Shown here: one piece after another, positions 5,614 to 6,081 of the stretch
How positions within the stretch are numbered: the stretch's first letter is position 1
How the letters are laid out: each line of letters opens with the position of its first letter
Origin: DATBMY01 sp036554605
GTDB taxonomy: Bacteria; Acidobacteriota; Blastocatellia; UBA7656
Assembly: GCA_036554605.1 (NCBI GenBank)
Contig: DATBMY010000416.1
Coordinates: forward strand, 1-6,081
Reading direction: 5' to 3'
Length of the DNA stretch: 6,081 nt
Made by a program: the position numbers and the translations under genes
Notes under the pieces: generated by a model
Told to the model about the DNA's origin: nothing
What the model saw: the letters and a program-made list of their open reading frames with translations, nothing else
Databases searched by the model: none

Positions 5614-6081
5614 ATGTCACAACAAAGAGGGTCCGAGGATTGGCAGGTCGAAGGTTATATCGAATCGCGGGCGGGGCGGCTTGCCATAGACGGCGTTGAC
5701 GCGGTGGAGCTCGCCCGGAAGTTCGGCACGCCGCTTTACGTATTCTCCGAGCGCCGCATCGCCGAAAATACGCGCAGCCTGCGCCGCGCGGTCCAGTCCG
5801 TCCACCCGCGCATAAAGTTGTGCTACGCGTCGAAGGCCAATTCGAACATGGCGGTGCTCGACGCGGTTCGGCGCGCGGGCGGAGACATCGAGGTCAACTC
5901 GGGCGGCGAGCTCTTCAAGGCGCGCCGCGCGGGATTTAGCCCCGACCAGATCGTCTTCAACGGCGTCTCTAAGACCGACGATGAGATACGCGAGGCGGTC
6001 GATTACGGCATACTCGCGATAAACGTCGATTCGCTTTATGAGATAGACCAGATCGCCCGCGTCGCGCGCGGCATAGAACGC
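5614..6081 (+). CDS. lysA: Diaminopimelate decarboxylase-like PLP enzyme (partial, C-terminus off the right edge)
   Basis: The first 156 codons are present; family members are usually about 400-450 residues, so roughly the N-terminal third is seen. This is the alanine racemase-like TIM barrel half of a fold-type III, group IV decarboxylase. A GTPLYVFSERRI strand opens the barrel at 38-49, and YASKANSN (71-78) contains Lys74, the expected Schiff-base lysine for pyridoxal phosphate. The motifs VNSGGEL (94-100), IVFNGVSKTDDE (113-124) and INVDS (136-140) match LysA. LysA converts meso-diaminopimelate to lysine and CO2 in the cytoplasm, the last step of lysine biosynthesis. The start is supported by GAGG at 5603-5606, 7 nt upstream of ATG. 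The substrate-defining C-terminal part is missing, so an ornithine, lysine or carboxynorspermidine-type decarboxylase remains possible. Codons are strongly G/C-ending, more so than in the kinase gene. It is transcribed divergently from the signalling operon and probably has its own promoter. Confidence 0.85.
   Translation, partial: MSQQRGSEDWQVEGYIESRAGRLAIDGVDAVELARKFGTPLYVFSERRIAENTRSLRRAVQSVHPRIKLCYASKANSNMAVLDAVRRAGGDIEVNSGGELFKARRAGFSPDQIVFNGVSKTDDEIREAVDYGILAINVDSLYEIDQIARVARGIER

Noticed and set aside
5402..5689. Plus-strand open frame of 95 codons (TTG start; internal ATG at 5522) running into lysA
   Set aside because: It has no Shine-Dalgarno, no recognisable domain, and overlaps the first 75 bases of the well-supported lysA-like gene in another frame. 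The ATG at 5522 gives a short product with a vague helix-turn-helix look that I cannot support.

Overview
The window looks like part of a chromosome from a moderately GC-rich, free-living bacterium. The best guess is Acidobacteriota (Blastocatellia-like) or a neighbouring soil phylum. This is inferred from the style of the signalling proteins: a propeller-type sensor hybrid kinase followed by a DivK-like receiver and a HisKA/receiver protein, beside a lysA-like gene. No phylogenetic marker gene is present, so the placement is weak.

Layout. Positions 1-5285 form one tightly packed minus-strand operon, read right to left. First is a giant membrane sensor hybrid histidine kinase (about 1131-5267, alternative start 5285). 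It has an N-terminal export signal, fourteen Reg_prop-type repeats (two seven-bladed beta-propellers), a Y_Y_Y domain, one membrane helix, a coiled coil, HisKA, HATPase_c and two receiver domains. One base after its stop comes a stand-alone receiver protein (755-1129). Its stop overlaps the start of the third gene by ATGA (start at 758). The third gene runs off the left edge and encodes two HisKA-like segments followed directly by a receiver, with no ATPase domain between them. Positions 5286-5613 are a 328-bp divergent intergenic region holding candidate promoters and several inverted repeats. From 5614 to the right edge, on the plus strand, is the N-terminal 156 codons of a PLP-dependent decarboxylase of the diaminopimelate/ornithine class, most likely LysA.

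How the genes may work together. The kinase would sense a periplasmic ligand through the double propeller and autophosphorylate on His895. It could then pass phosphate through a network with four visible receivers (two in the kinase, one free, one in the third protein) and an ATPase-less HisKA domain that could act as a histidine phosphotransfer module. None of the visible parts carries a DNA-binding domain, so the output is either at the unseen C-terminus of the third protein or by protein-protein contact. lysA is probably an unrelated metabolic neighbour that only shares the intergenic region.

The most notable points are the ATPase-less tandem HisKA/pseudo-HisKA-receiver protein, the 7+7 propeller with an exact 144-bp repeat period, and the inverted repeat overlapping both the putative -10 element and the Shine-Dalgarno sequence of lysA.
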